From Panorpa germanica (Eukaryota > Arthropoda > Insecta > Mecoptera > Panorpidae): 64,000 nucleotides of DNA. Position 1 is the first letter of the stretch, and each line of letters starts with the position of its first letter. The stretch covers positions 682,001 to 746,000 of the forward strand of contig OY783213.1 of the NCBI GenBank assembly GCA_963678705.1, read 5' to 3'. Under the pieces are notes generated by a model. That model made no database searches. It was not told the origin of the DNA and saw nothing but the letters and a program-made list of their open reading frames with translations. The translations under genes and the position numbers were made by a program. Positions 11,951-24,395 of this stretch are shown in pieces.

Positions 11951-12440
11951 TGGACAAAAACATGCATCAAAATAAAAGTATAATATAACTTAATTTTACA
12001 TGTTTTTAAGGCAAAAGTGTAGATGTTCTTAAGTCAGTGCCGCCTGAACATTTTGATGTGTAATATGTAAAACCAGACTTACATTTCTTGTTGTTACCAA
12101 TAATTTTATTACCTATTTCCGTTCAACTATGTCCGCAAATTGAATTATCGGTTCATCCCCACTCTTTTCTATTTTTAGTGGTAAATGTATTGTAGTATAA
12201 TCATCCCTTTTTAAACCAACTCTCAACGAGACAACAAGTATTAAGTAACATTACAATTTAATATTAAAATATATACATAAAGACATTCATATACATTTAT
12301 ATACATTCAATATTATTAATTATTAGGATAAGTGTTTAATTGTGTAATTCTGTTGGGATTTACGACCCCAATGTGTAATTTTGTATGAAATAAATATACG
12401 TTTAAATTTATATTGAGTTCACGAACTTCAAGGACTTACT
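11951..12440 (+). repeat. candidate 3' LTR of BEL/Pao remnant
   Basis: It begins TGGACAAAAACA after the polypurine tract and contains AAATAAA-like signals near 12390. The end was not fixed because no matching 5' LTR is in the window. No genes are present. Confidence 0.4.
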
Positions 12441-12719
12441 GAAAAACCCGGGCATCACAATCGCCCAAACAAGTAGAATAAACACTTTAACTGATGCTAT
12501 TATTGTAAAAATAAGAAAACTGGATCAAGTTTTCCAGTTCTACTCCCAGATTCCCCAAGATCCTTTAAATCCCTTCCGATAATGTGCTGTTCATAATTAC
12601 AGTGAAAAGTAACATTGTCACTAATGTTTTGTTCTAATCAGATGCTGGAAGGGTTGACTTGAAGGCAATGAATGTGACTAATAATATCAGTGAGTGTTAT
12701 AAAACAGAAAATCACTTTA
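12441..12719 (+). other. probable 5' untranslated part of R2-like LINE copy 1
   Basis: It lies between the BEL/Pao 3' end and the first recognisable R2-like coding sequence. No independent gene is seen. Confidence 0.3.
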
Positions 12720-15700
12720 AAGAATTCAGAAGACAACAACAGGATGATTAGCCCTCTTATATCTACTTCTGAGATTGCTGATTGACGATTCCTCTGACTC
12801 AAACATTAGTTTTTTAAATAAAATTATTAGAATAGAACCAAAAGATATTGAAGACTCACCTAAAAGTCTATCAGAAATTTTTGCTGATGACTCAATAAAA
12901 GATTCTGATTTTGTTAACAATTGCTCAAGTTCTTGAACTTCTTTAGAATTAAATGCATTACATGAGTTCAGTCCGAGCAACATAACAATTTTAAATTCAA
13001 CATTAATTGATAATCATGAGGAACCTGGTGCCAATATTTTACTAAATAACCACCCAACAAGAAAAAATACTTCACTTACAATTTATTTTCCAACTCTGCA
13101 AGCAATGATTTGCCCAGAAAATATGTGTGACAAAACATTTAAATGTTTTGCAAGGACAGCATCGAAATAAAATCTTAAAAGACAGTTAGAATATCAGCAC
13201 AATATCAGAATTAAAAACTTGATATTTTATTGCAATCACTGCAGATAGGTTATGATTAACAAACCATCATTACATCTAGCATCTTGCGTTGCTCCGCAAA
13301 CATACAACAATAGACCATTAGTTCAATTTCGTTTTAAATGTAAACATTGTAATTGGCCATGTCCTTCTAAACAAGAGATAATAAATCATAAAAGAAATCA
13401 CTTTCTGGTAGATTTGATAAATAAGGCTAATCCACCGGAACAAAGAATAAGCCCTCCTGACACAAAGCAAAAGAAACGAAGATATTTTGGACGCAATAGG
13501 AACAATAATATGATAAGTAACACTACAAGCTCAATTTCTTGTATTGCATCAACTTCAATTAACAATTTCATAGATCCAATAGAATTAAATAGAATAAATA
13601 GTGAACAAGATATTCCAATCATCTCAAATGTTACTGACAACTTAGTTCCTTCTACATCACCTAAACTTCAAACTTCAATAAATGACAATATTGTTTCAAG
13701 TCTTACACCACTTATTGAAACAATACCTAATCCTGTAAAGTCTCTAATAACAAATAATATTATAGAAACAATAACTACAGAAATAGTTACACCAACGATT
13801 CTTGAATTATCCCATATTATCGAAAGCACAAATAGTACTGAAAATTCTCAGCTGCATAAAGGTGATATGAATAGTTCAGATATTGAAGGCGAAACAGAGG
13901 TAGTAAATGATTTAATTCCTCGAATTCCTGATGAAAATAGTGACGACTCACCTCTTATTGCTTTTAAAGATCCATTAAATGCAATACTTAGTAGCAACAG
14001 TAATGCATCAAACTGGGAAAACTTTGCTAGTGAATGCTACAAATGAAGCTGTTGAAATTGTAAAATTACCTAAAAGAGATCCCAATTATGTAGCAAAACC
14101 GTAGATATGGTGATATTAATGATGCTAAATTTATTCAAAAACAATGCGTCTCAAGCAATTATGGGTGAAGTAAGCACAACGTGTCAAATCTCTTGTGAAT
14201 TATTCGAACGATATTTACCCAACTATCAATGATAATACAAGAGAAACAATTAATACAAGGAAATTTACACCACCAGAATTTTCAATGAGACTAAGGAAAT
14301 TTGAATACTCTTCTCCAGATGAAGACCGACTCACATACCGTCATTGAAGAAGATTCAATTTGTAAAATATTAACAATGATTTTGAACTGCTGTTTGAAGT
14401 ATAAGAAAGTTTCATCTCCATGGAAAACATCTACAATTATTCTGATCCATAAAACGGGGAGTGAGAATGAAATAAGCAACTGGAGGCCTATTGCTATTTG
14501 CAAAACAATTTACAACATTTATACAGGACTGTTAACAAGACTAACAGATTGGATTTCAGAACATAATGTCTTAAGCTATTGTCAAAAAGGATTTTTACCC
14601 TACAACGGAGTATTTGAAAAGTACTTCATCTTACAAAATATTATCAAAAAAACAAAATTTTTAAAACACACAAATGCAGATTATTGGATGGATTGACTTT
14701 GATAATGACTTCGGTTCTATTCCTCATCAAGCATTATTAAAAGCATTATTAGCATCAGGGGCTGGTGAAACCTTTTTAGCATTATAAGTACATCTTATTA
14801 GACAATACAACTAAAGTATTAACATCAAATGGTAACACAGAACCAATTAATCTTAACAGCGGCATTAAACAAGGTTATCCATAGCGGATTACTCTTCAAT
14901 ATTGCTGTTAAAGTAAAATCGCGACTTGATGTGATATTTTTTTGTACTTTTTGGATTAATTGAAATATTGTATTGTTTCTGTTTATTTGTTCATTTCTTT
15001 TATATTATTATGTGCTTTCTATTATTAAATATAGTTTAGATTTGTTCTTTTGTTTTCTATTCGGGTTTGAAGCGGTCTGTTGCAATTTCAGGCCACTTCA
15101 TCTACAGCTCTCAACCCAGCAACAAGAGCAAATTTAATTAATTTAAGAACCATCGTATTTGTATTGTTATATGTATCTTATTATTTCAAATTGTGTGTTA
15201 ATATAAAGTGTTAAAAAATAAAAACTTAGTACTTTTACTAAATCCAAAACATCCTAGTTCAGCGAAGGTATTTTTTTTCACGAATTAAAACATCTACAAC
15301 AAAACAATTGCAATAGATCCCATTATTCGCAAACTACAAGCAAATCATTCTGACCATAAAGTGATTGCATACGCTGACGATATTATTTTAATAGGAAAGG
15401 ATAAAAATAATCTCCAAGAACTGATCAATGAAACAACTGAACTAGCGAATAGAGTTGGATTATTAATTAACCGCAAAAAATGCTTCTCTATGCAGTTCAA
15501 TGCTAAGAATAATCAGGCCGTATTTAAAATAAATAAAGACAACATTAGATCATAAAAGCAAGAAGATATTGAGAAATCTCTAGGTGCTCCAGTAGGTTTC
15601 AGCATCATATCAAGAAATGCATATACTAAGAAAATTGCAAATATGGGACAAAACATTATGTCATGCAAACTAGCTCCATGGCAAAGACTAAATGCACTGA

Positions 15701-16890
15701 TAACATTTATGTATCCAGCTTTCAACTTTCTCATGAGAGAAGGTTCTTCAACCAAAACTATGTGGGAAACCTTAGACAACAAAATGAGGCCCCTTATTAA
15801 AAAATCTTTATACGTTCCACGAGAAGCATCAGGAGAATGGTTATTCAAAGTGGAGTTGCATTGGTATTCCTAACACAACAACTGAAAGCGATATCGCATT
15901 AATTGATAATGCATTTAAACTATTAACCTCTAAGGATTGTATTATATCAGATTTAGCTAATGAAACACTCATTGAAACTTCTACAAAGCGATTTAGAGCC
16001 CCCCTATCTCTTAAAGACAAGGGCGATTACCTTTCTGAGAATAGTGAGGGTATCTCTAGAGCTTCGACAACATCTTTGTTTAACACCTGGACAAGAGCAA
16101 GAATTGCATCACAAAGAATTATTGTAAATTGAAATTTTACATCAGAATGTGTTTTTTTAAATCAAAATGACACTTACAGAAGGGAACATCAACGACGTAA
16201 TACCATATGCAGATCCTACGAACTAATAATCGAAAAGATCGCACAAAGTAATTAATCGCATTAAAAGGTCAAAGAAAAGTATTAGAATGCTCTTCAAAAC
16301 ATCCTGCAAGTTCACACTTCATTAATGATGCACAATGCACAGGATTTGTCGAGTGGCAATTTATTCACAAAGCTCGTTTGAATCTTGTTAAACTTTATGG
16401 AGCAATGCCATGGCTTCCAGAAAATGAACAATTCTGCAAAGTTTGCAAAAAGGCAAAATAAACTTTAAGACATGTTTTAAATAGTTGCATACAAAGATAT
16501 GTCTCCTCTTGCACTGATCGACATAACGCGTTCCTCAAAAGAATTAAGAATGCTGCTATTGGCCGTAATTTCTCGGTTATGTCAAAAAAAAAAATTGGGA
16601 TTGACAATTTAAGACCAGATCTTGTACTTTTCAAAGGAGAATCTTGTTACATCATTGACGTAACAATTCCATTCTAAAACAGATTTGAGACACTAGAAAA
16701 AGCACGACAGAACAAATTAGAAAAGTGCGAAACAATTAGACGAGAACTTTCTGACAGATTCCAAAGTGTATCCTAAATTATTGGATCCCTGGGCTCTTAG
16801 GATCCATGTAATGACGGCTCTATGAAAACTTTGCGTACATTCAAGGAGTATTTATATCTGTCATATAACAGGATATAGACAAAATTATTC
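12720..16890 (+). pseudogene. R2-like LINE polyprotein (zinc fingers, RT, REL endonuclease), copy 1
   Basis: The N-terminal part has C2H2-type fingers ('CPENMCDKTFKCF' near 13113, 'CKHCNWPCPSKQEIINHKRNH' near 13338) and a long S/T/N-rich linker (13430-14040). The RT domain begins around 14415 ('SPWKTSTIILIHKTGS', 'NWRPIAI') and shows 'YADDIILIGKD' at about 15370. The C-terminus has a Cys-His knuckle ('CKVCKKAK', 'HVLNSC', 16435-16490) and the restriction-like endonuclease signature 'RPDLVLFKGESCYIIDVTIPF' (about 16613), ending near 'GSLGS.DPCND'. Stops and frameshifts are frequent, and a 401-bp solo LTR splits the RT. The finger-RT-REL order is that of the R2 superfamily. No 28S rDNA flanks it. 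Confidence 0.85.
14906..15306 (+). mobile_element. solo LTR (BEL/Pao-like) inserted in the R2-like RT
   Basis: The 401-bp insert begins TGTTAAAG and ends CAAAACA, and is flanked by the 5-bp duplication ATTGC at 14901-14905 and 15307-15311. Removing the insert and one ATTGC leaves the R2-like RT frame continuous across the site, which confirms the boundaries. A related sequence is at 62726-63098, where it is followed by a primer-binding-like sequence, showing that this is an LTR rather than an independent element. Solo LTRs arise by recombination between the two LTRs of a full element. Confidence 0.85.
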
Positions 16891-17636
16891 CTGTTTATAG
16901 TAACAATGTACCATAAATTTTTTCATCAATTTACTTTACCATCAATGGTAACAATGTTTAGTGATTTCGTAAAATTTAACCACTAAATAATTACCTGTCT
17001 TTTTAACTGGTTTTTCCCTGACACTTGAATGAATTTAGTTAGTGAGATACAACGAGGGATATGGACATAAATACTTCTATGCAGTGAACTTCAAGTCATC
17101 TCATCACGGATCATCTTTACCATTTTCTACTCTTTTGAACTTCAATCAACAAACATCGCAACTATCAAATATTTAACTTATTGTGATTTAATATTTTGTA
17201 ACTACATTTTTTAGGCAAATTCCATAGAATACTTTATTCGATGACTTTTAATTAGTGAATTTTTAGAATATATGTTTTAATCTGTTCTTATGAGCGATGC
17301 GACGAAAGTCTAACTTCGGTTGAACCAGTAATCTAAGCAAAGAAGATAACGATACTACTTTTTTGCGAGATCTTGGCTATAGTTTGGAGGCGATCTAATT
17401 GGCCGTCACACTGACTTTTTTTTTAAATTTCAGTGTGTAGACAGGTTTGCATCTACATTTCGTGGTAGTTGTAGGGATCCGAGCAACATTTGGTGACTAT
17501 AGCCCCTGCGCCACTATACAGTCACCCTCAACGGCAACGCCCCTTGAACCTCACCAATCAGCACACTTAGTGGTGTTCAGCTCCGATTTGGCCTAGCCAT
17601 CGATAGTCTGAGTATCGCCAGAAAAATATCAACACT
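16891..17636. other. R2-like 3' region, then unassigned sequence
   Basis: The first ~150 bp are probably the 3' untranslated end of the R2-like LINE. From about 17395 the sequence is more GC-balanced and contains 'aacatttggtgactatagcccctg' near 17488, which resembles the leader just after an LTR. No gene or LTR could be assigned. The copia element at 17642 is inserted into this sequence. Confidence 0.3.
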
Positions 17637-17641
17637 ACAAC

Positions 17642-17795
17642 TAATAAAACTCGTGAAGCGGTTTAGCAGAGACTGTTTAATTATTTCAATCTTAGGTTGA
17701 CATATACAATGGCAGGTGGCGCTAGTGTTACAAATTATTTTTATACTACCATAGACTGTAGTCCGAATTGGAACAATGTTTAATTCAAAATAACA
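17642..17795 (-). repeat. 3' LTR of copia copy 2
   Basis: Read on the minus strand it starts TGTTATTTTGAATT and ends with TTTTATTA. It differs from the 5' LTR at three bases. Flanked on the outer side by ACAAC. Confidence 0.95.
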
Positions 17796-17806
17796 CCCCC
17801 ACTTAT
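17796..17806 (-). promoter_or_regulatory. polypurine tract of copia copy 2
   Basis: On the minus strand AAGTGGGGG directly precedes the 3' LTR, the expected site for plus-strand DNA priming. Confidence 0.75.
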
Positions 17807-17892
17807 AAAAATAATATCTACATTAAAGTTACACAGTTTTAGAAAAATACATAAAATTATATTTTACTATTTTCATAAACATATATTTATAC

Positions 17893-20800
17893 TTATTTTA
17901 TTTGTGTCAACCCTATACCATTTATGAATTTATAATGTTTTACATGACAAAGACTTTTAGTTAACACATCAGCTGGCATATCGTTAGTAGGCAAATAAGA
18001 TATTTGTACTAAATTTTTAGTGACACATTCTCTAATGAAATGATGCCGAACATCAATGTGTTTTGTTCTTCTTTGATATAAAGGATTAGATGCTAACTTT
18101 TGTGAACTTTGGTTATCACTTAATAAAGTAACTGGTACATTTTCAATTTTAGTTTTCATTATTTCACAAACAATATTTTTTAAGTAAATTGCTTCCTTAC
18201 ATGCTTCTGACAGTGCCATGTACTCAGCCTCGGTGCTGAAAAAGGCACCTGTTTTTTGTTTCCTACACTCGTATGATATTGCACATCCAGACTGTCAATT
18301 GAGCATGATGCCCAATCAGCATCAACATACCCAATTAAATTACAATTACTTTTGACATATTTTAATCCATAATGTTTAGTTTTATTTAAATATTTCAATA
18401 CCCGTTTTAGATGTTTCCAATGAATCTCACTGTAACAATTATTATATTGACTTAGAAAACTAACTGCAAAAGCAATATCTGGTCTTGTGAGTACACATAA
18501 GTACATTAAAGCACCTAACAATTGTTGGTAAGGATATTGCTGAGAAATAGTTGCAGCCTTTTCTAACTTTAAATTATTTTCCATTGGAGTGTTTGAACTC
18601 TTGCTGTTATACATATTAAATTTTTTCAAAATTGTATCAACAAAGTCCTTCTGATCAATAGAAATAGAGTCATTTTTTACTGTTACATTCATACCAAGAC
18701 ATTTTTTTATTTGGCCTAGATCTTTTATGTTAAATTTTGCTTGTAATTCACTTTTCAAGTTCTCACAAGTTTCCTTACTGTTATAAAAGACAAGAAAATC
18801 ATCAACAAACAGAGCAATATAAACTTTGATATTTCCATCACATTTCATAAATAAACACGGCTCATACTGAGACTTTTTATACCCTGATTCCAGTAATAAT
18901 TCCTCAACTCTTTGGTACCAAGCTCTGGCAGACTGTTTTAGTCCATATATCGCCCTTTTGAGTTTCAAGACTTTATTTTCACAATTAGCAAAGTTTGAAC
19001 AAGCTGGTATTTCCATGAAAATAGTCTCATTTAACAGACCATTCAGAAATGCAGTAGGGACATCAAGGTAAACAATATCTAAGTTTTGGTCGACACTTAG
19101 TGCAAATAATAACCTCAAAGTGGAATATCTGAGAACTGGTGAGAAGGTTTCCTTAAAGTCTGTACCTTTCCTCTGACTGAATCCCTTCGAAACTAGTCTC
19201 GCTCTGTACCGCACTTCACTTTCACTATTGAGCTTTCTTTTAAATACCCACTTGCACTTCACAATTGTCTTATTCACTGGTCTGTCCACTAACTCCCACG
19301 CATCTTGGTCACTGAATGATTGCAATTCTTCTCTGATTGCTTTCTGCCACTGCTCCTTTTCTGGTCCATTCACGGCGTCATTCAGGGTTATTTCTTCTTC
19401 AGAGAAGTCCTCCATAACACACAAGTTTGCATAGCCATAATAATCTGGTTTCTTTCGAGTACGTTTCTGTGACATTTTAGTATTTTGTTGCTGAGAACTA
19501 ACCTCTCTGTCTTCTGACGTCAATGTCATTGACTCATGGTAGCTGTCTTCCGAGTCTCTCAACTCTTCTACTGGAACATAGGTTTCGTCATGTTCATCAA
19601 TCTGCTCATTACTTTTAGCTTCTTGACTTGATAAATCCTAAACATTTTCTGACTGTTTTTTTTTTCACTGAATCCTGTATGTCATTCTTGTCTTGTATAG
19701 TAATCTGAGATGTCATACTGTCACACTCTTTTTACATTATTATATCGTCCCTTGCAACTGTCACTGTTTTTGTTATGGGATCATATAGCCTACAGCCTTT
19801 AGTGTTGTCAGCATAACCAACAAGAAAAAGTTTCTTTGCTTTCTTATCCCATTTAAGACGTCTTTCCTTCGGGATGTGTGTCATGGCTATGCTGCCGAAG
19901 ATTCGGATATGGCTTACATCTGGCTTATATCCCATCCATAATTCAAATGGAGTTTTCTGATGAATTCCTGCTGCAGGAAATCTGTATTTTGAGTATACTG
20001 CAGTATGAACTGCCTCTGCCCATAATTTTTTTTTAAATTTGGCATCTGATAGCGGCATCTGCCTTTTTCTACTACAGATCTATTGTATCTTTCACAAAGC
20101 CCATTTTGTTGAGGGGTATATGGGTTTGTTTTCTGATGTACTATGCCACATTGCTTCACATAATTCTCCATAACTGCTGAACAAAATTCACCTTTGTTAT
20201 CAGTTCTTAAAATCTTTATTTTTGTTGATTTCTGATTTTCCACTAAGTTTTTGTACTGCTTGAAGTAGGTGCATGTCTCATCTTTAGATTTGAGAAAGTA
20301 CACGTGTGCCATTCGACTGTAATCATCCACGAATAATAGAAAGTATTTAGCCATACCGAGCGACTTAGTTTCCATAGGCCCACACAGGTCTGCATGTACC
20401 AGATTCAACACCTCCTTGCTTCTTGACAAGCTGGTGGGAAAGGGGAGTCTCGTTTGCTTTCCCTCGCAGCAAACTGTGCAATTACTTTTGTCAAATTCTG
20501 CCTTATCTTGGAAATTTAAGCCCTTCACAGCACCATTTCTCATGACGTTCAGGTCACTTTTGTTAATGTGGCCAAGACGCCGATGCCAAGTCTTGCCATT
20601 GCCAAGTTACTGCCATTGCTGCTAGAAGCTCTTCTGACTTTACAATGTTTAACTTGTACACACCATTCACTTGGTTTGCTTCTCCAATACAATCGTTTTG
20701 CTGATTGTAAATGTGACACATATTTTTGTTGAAAATGACTCTGTTGCCACTGGCTATGATCTTGCTCACGGATAGCAGGTTTGTAGTTAGGTAATGTATG

Positions 20801-21826
20801 CACAAAACATTGTTTACTTTTATGTTAAACTCTGAATCTCCAACACATGTTGTTATCTGCAGATCTCCAGAACATAAAACCGGCACTCTTTCTTTATTTG
20901 CCACTACAATATCTCGAGTTTCTGTATTGTACGAAATATTTGTCAACAAACTTTTGTTTGATTCGAATATCAAATGAGTGCTCGCGCCCGAGTCCACATA
21001 CCAGTCTTTGTCACTAAATTCACCAGTTAAAAACATTGCACTGAATGCGTTCATTTGTTTTTCGTTATGTGTACTCGCATTCGTATTATAAGATCGGCAC
21101 TGATTTTTATAGTGACTAGTTCTTTTGCACTTATAACACTTGACATTTTTTCCCGGCTTGTTAAGTTTCACTGACGTAACCTTGACCGCCGCCATTTGCT
21201 TTTCCTTTGCTTTTATGGCACGCGTTTTGATGATATGCACTTTTGGCAATAAAAGCACCCTCGGAATTTGAAATTTCAGAATCTGCACTCATATCCAATA
21301 GTTTCGTCTTTATAGCGTCTGCACTAATGTTCATCCCCGAGTGCTCAATAACCATAATCATAGGCGCGTACTTTTCTGGCAATCCGGCCAACAGGAGGGA
21401 CCCTATCCACTAATCGTTGATTTCAAAGCCTGTTCCCTTTAGCTTTTGTGCCGTATCCACTAACTGTGTCACGTACGCGGTCATTGAGTCGCAACTTTCA
21501 AGACGAATGGAGATCAAGCTTCTGAGTAGGCTGATGCGGCGGGTGAAGCCAGTATCGTCGAATAACGACTTCAACTTTTTCTATAAGCTATGCACCGTAG
21601 TTTCATTCTTGATGTGTACATATAGTGATGGATCAATGGTCATCACCATCTTAGCTTTAGCCTTCTTGTTATCTTGCGCGCTTAATCCTTCGCTGTTGCT
21701 GATGTCAATGCCTTCGAGGATGAGGAAATTTTCCACTGCAAACGCCCAATCATCGTAATTGTCCCTTCCCTTGAGCTTTGGGACATTCATAGAATAAGTT
21801 CCTGCCATTATCACTGTGCTGTACAA
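17893..21826 (-). pseudogene. copia gag-pol polyprotein, multiply disrupted
   Basis: Gag starts at 21826 or at the better ATG at 21808 ('MAGTYSMNVPKLKGRDNYDD'). In order on the minus strand: UBN2 gag; zinc knuckle CYKCKRTSHYKNQC (about 21130); protease 'WYVDSGASTHLI' (about 21000); integrase with 'CTVCCEGKQTRLPF', 'LVHADLCGPMET', 'LRTDNKGEF' and 'YTPQQNGLCERYNRS' (20480-20070); the 'RIFGSIAMTHIPKERR' segment; RT_2 (19400-18300) with 'YLDVPTAFLNG' and 'YIALFVDDFLV' as catalytic motifs; and RNase H with 'LLSDNQSSQKLASNP' and 'KHIDVRHHFIRE' (to 17893). Breaks: stops near 21580 and 21415, a frameshift near 21230, frameshifts near 20600, 20060, 19600-19730 and 18220. The RT domain itself is open over 460 codons. 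Confidence 0.92.
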
Positions 21827-21866
21827 AGATCACTAACTATTATTTTTTTTTTTACTTTACGCGGGT

Positions 21867-21880
21867 CTGGGCCCATAACC
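21867..21880 (-). promoter_or_regulatory. primer-binding site of copia copy 2
   Basis: The minus strand reads GGTTATGGGCCCAG immediately after the 5' LTR, the copia-type site for an internal initiator-tRNA(Met) primer, identical to the site at 5732-5745. Confidence 0.85.
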
Positions 21881-22034
21881 TAATGAAACTCGTGAAGCGG
21901 TTTAGCAGAGACTGTTTTATTATTTCAATCTTAGGTTGACATATACAATGGCAGGTGGCGCTAGTGTTACAAATTATTTTTATACTACCATAGACTGTAG
22001 TCCGAATTGGAACAATGTTTAATTCGAAATAACA
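21881..22034 (-). repeat. 5' LTR of copia copy 2
   Basis: 154 bp, matching 17642-17795 except at three positions; followed on the minus strand by the primer-binding site. Outer flank is ACAAC. Confidence 0.95.
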
Positions 22035-22039
22035 ACAAC

Positions 22040-24395
22040 TACTGTTACCTCACTCCTGTCATCAATCGTATGTTACCAATTTATGACATCAGCCTCAGCT
22101 TGTATGCTTGCAATTTGACTTCGATTTTAGTACCTAATTTTTAGCTGTAAAACCTATATCAAAAACATGCATCTAACTTCGAGCGATTTCTTAGAGCGTC
22201 CCTGGAAATTCTTATCAAGTTGTTTTTTATGTCTGTAAGCATTCTTTTTGTCTACTTTGTTGTTATAACATATGACTAAAACTATGGTTCCTGTAAAACA
22301 TAAAACTTGTAACATATAACATGTGACGGTTCTCTGTTTTCAGTACGTTGTTCTCGTTAGTCATATATCACGAGGTTGTCATTTGTGTATTTCTGCTGCG
22401 TTCTGTGTGCTCTGCGTACGACCTTGAATTATGTTAGTATATGAAACTTTGTTATTGTGAAAAACATGCGTTCTGTCAAAAGTCTGTGTACGGGGTTAGT
22501 TTTGTTCGTCTCTTGTCGTATAGCCTCGAGTTATGCTCGGACTATGTATCTTTCAATATGGCTGCGACTGCTGATTTGCGTTCACTTCAGCTGCGGTACC
22601 GGCTGTATGTCTTTGTATGTGTGTCAGTTTTGCTACTTTGAGTTTTCAGTGGTTCTCAAGTATTAATGTCTTTTATCTAGATTTCTACGTTTTTTGTATA
22701 GAATTTTGACTTAGCTTTAATCCTGTGAAGATCCCTGCTCAGGGTTCTGGGGGTAGTTCTACGCTGGAATTTAGATGGTCTCTATTCTCTGTAAAGGTGT
22801 AAATCGGGTAAAGTGGATTATGAACACTTTGGTTTTAGGTTTACATTTTTTTTATTCACATATAACCCTTTTTAGGGAAATTACAATGCTTTTTATCTTA
22901 TAACTTTAACTTAACTATAACTTAGATCTTGTTAACATGCAATTTATTTTAAAACTTCTTTTTAAAACTTTTGCACTGGCTTTGGACTTTGACTAAAACT
23001 TAGACGCGAACCGGAAATTAATTCTGTAATTAATCTTTGACTTTGGAAAGTCTCTGTTTAACTCACAGCTCGGACAAAGTCTATGTAACGGGACAGACTT
23101 TGACACGACCGTGAGACCAATTAGCTCTTTGCAGAGGCTAAAACTAGACTGATTTTAATAATGTAATAATTAACAGGACGTAAAAAAAATCTCCCACTCT
23201 GCTTTAGTATATTGGAACCGTGATCTCATTGATTCTTTGTTTTTAAAACCACTGGCATCAGCAGTTTTACTATTTGTATGGTATTAAAGTGCGTATTATT
23301 TTTCTCTCTTTCTTTCTTTCTTAGTCTCAATAAGTTTATTTCCAATGCATTGTTTTAAACAAAAGTTTTATTATTCTAATTCTTCTTTTTATTTTACTTT
23401 TAATTATAATTTTACTGCTTATTTTCTATACGTGATTTTAAATCTAAGCTAACCCACACGTGTCTTATAAAAAAATCATGAGTTCTAAAACTGTTAATTT
23501 AATATTATTTGAATGTAAGGATTTATCAAAATTCATTACTTCATTTACTGACAAACTCTGGTTGTAAAAATAATTAAAAAGTTTTATTACTAATTCATGC
23601 TCTTTGGTTTCTTAAAGCTAAACATAGTTTTTAAATGTAGTTTCATCAACAGTTGAAACAGTAATATAGTTATTAAAACAATAGTTAAAATTTACTTGGT
23701 AAAATTCATTTCATTTGTTACATTGTATGTATAAAAATATATTTATATGTGTTTATTATGCTTAAAATTAACTTAACCTAGATTTCATAGCGCCAGTATT
23801 CCTGTAACATAAACCAAAACTAATACGTTGTACACAGTAAAAAAAATATGATTTAATTATTAAAAAAAATAACTATTCTCATTCAGTTTCCAACACTGTA
23901 ATTTCAATTTGAATTGTTGCTTTTGTTTTATACGTAACGTTCGGTTACACTACACTGCATCTTTCACGTTTGCACGCTCACACTCAAGATTGTTAGAGAA
24001 CCCGTTCTATTTAGGTTAAACTTCTCTTTCAACACTTACTCACTAATACTCTGCATTGTACTTAGAAAATCTCTTACATTTTTTAAACACTTTTTTTCTC
24101 CCAGTCTGGTGAGCGTACTTCAAGACATAGTTACTACGCGGTGGAGAGCTTTTATTTGAAATATATCATAATATCTGTAATGACATAATTTTGACAAATG
24201 ATTTATATGTTAAAATGTATGTACACAAAAGAGAGTTATAGAACGTAACTGTGCTATATGTCCAACATTCGTGGGACGTAGTAGGTGGATATATAAAATC
24301 CAATTAAAGGTCAGTATGCATCATAATCAAAATAATCTAATCAACTTATAATAGTCCAGAAGAACTATTATAAATTTATCGTCATTGATTATTTC
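22040..24395. other. no gene recognised
   Basis: 2.3 kb without a recognisable coding domain on either strand. It contains a short 'ctctctttctttctttctta' pyrimidine tract near 23305 and a purine/G-rich stretch near 22740-22755 ('cagggttctgggggtagt') that could be an LTR-element remnant. Open frames at 22441-22666 look accidental. Confidence 0.4.

Larger units (their letters stand above)
9780..12440 (+). mobile_element. BEL/Pao LTR retrotransposon remnant
   Basis: It carries pol fragments in BEL/Pao order (protease-RT linker, RT start, RNase H region, integrase C-terminus), ending in a polypurine tract at 11939-11950. The 5' LTR and gag were not found and large internal pieces are missing. 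The 3' border is estimated from an AATAAA-type signal near 12390, followed by loss of recognisable sequence. Confidence 0.7.
17642..22034 (-). mobile_element. complete copia-type LTR retrotransposon (copy 2)
   Basis: Two 154-bp LTRs (17642-17795 and 21881-22034) differ at only three positions by eye. The element is flanked by the 5-bp target duplication ACAAC (17637-17641 and 22035-22039). The polypurine tract, primer-binding site and a full set of gag-pol domains are in the right places for a minus-strand element of 4,393 bp. High LTR similarity suggests recent insertion, but gag-pol already carries several lesions, so it is structurally complete and functionally dead. Confidence 0.95.

Noticed and set aside
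12726-12983. Minus-strand 85-codon frame
   Set aside because: Antisense to the N-terminal part of the R2-like LINE, whose plus-strand reading matches the second R2-like copy.
17488-17530. Second LTR-element primer-binding site
   Set aside because: The sequence resembles an LTR leader, but no LTR precedes it and no gag follows, so it was only mentioned as unassigned.
22441-22666. Two overlapping plus-strand frames of 66-69 codons
   Set aside because: No conserved motif and no supporting neighbours; length is within chance for this less AT-rich stretch.
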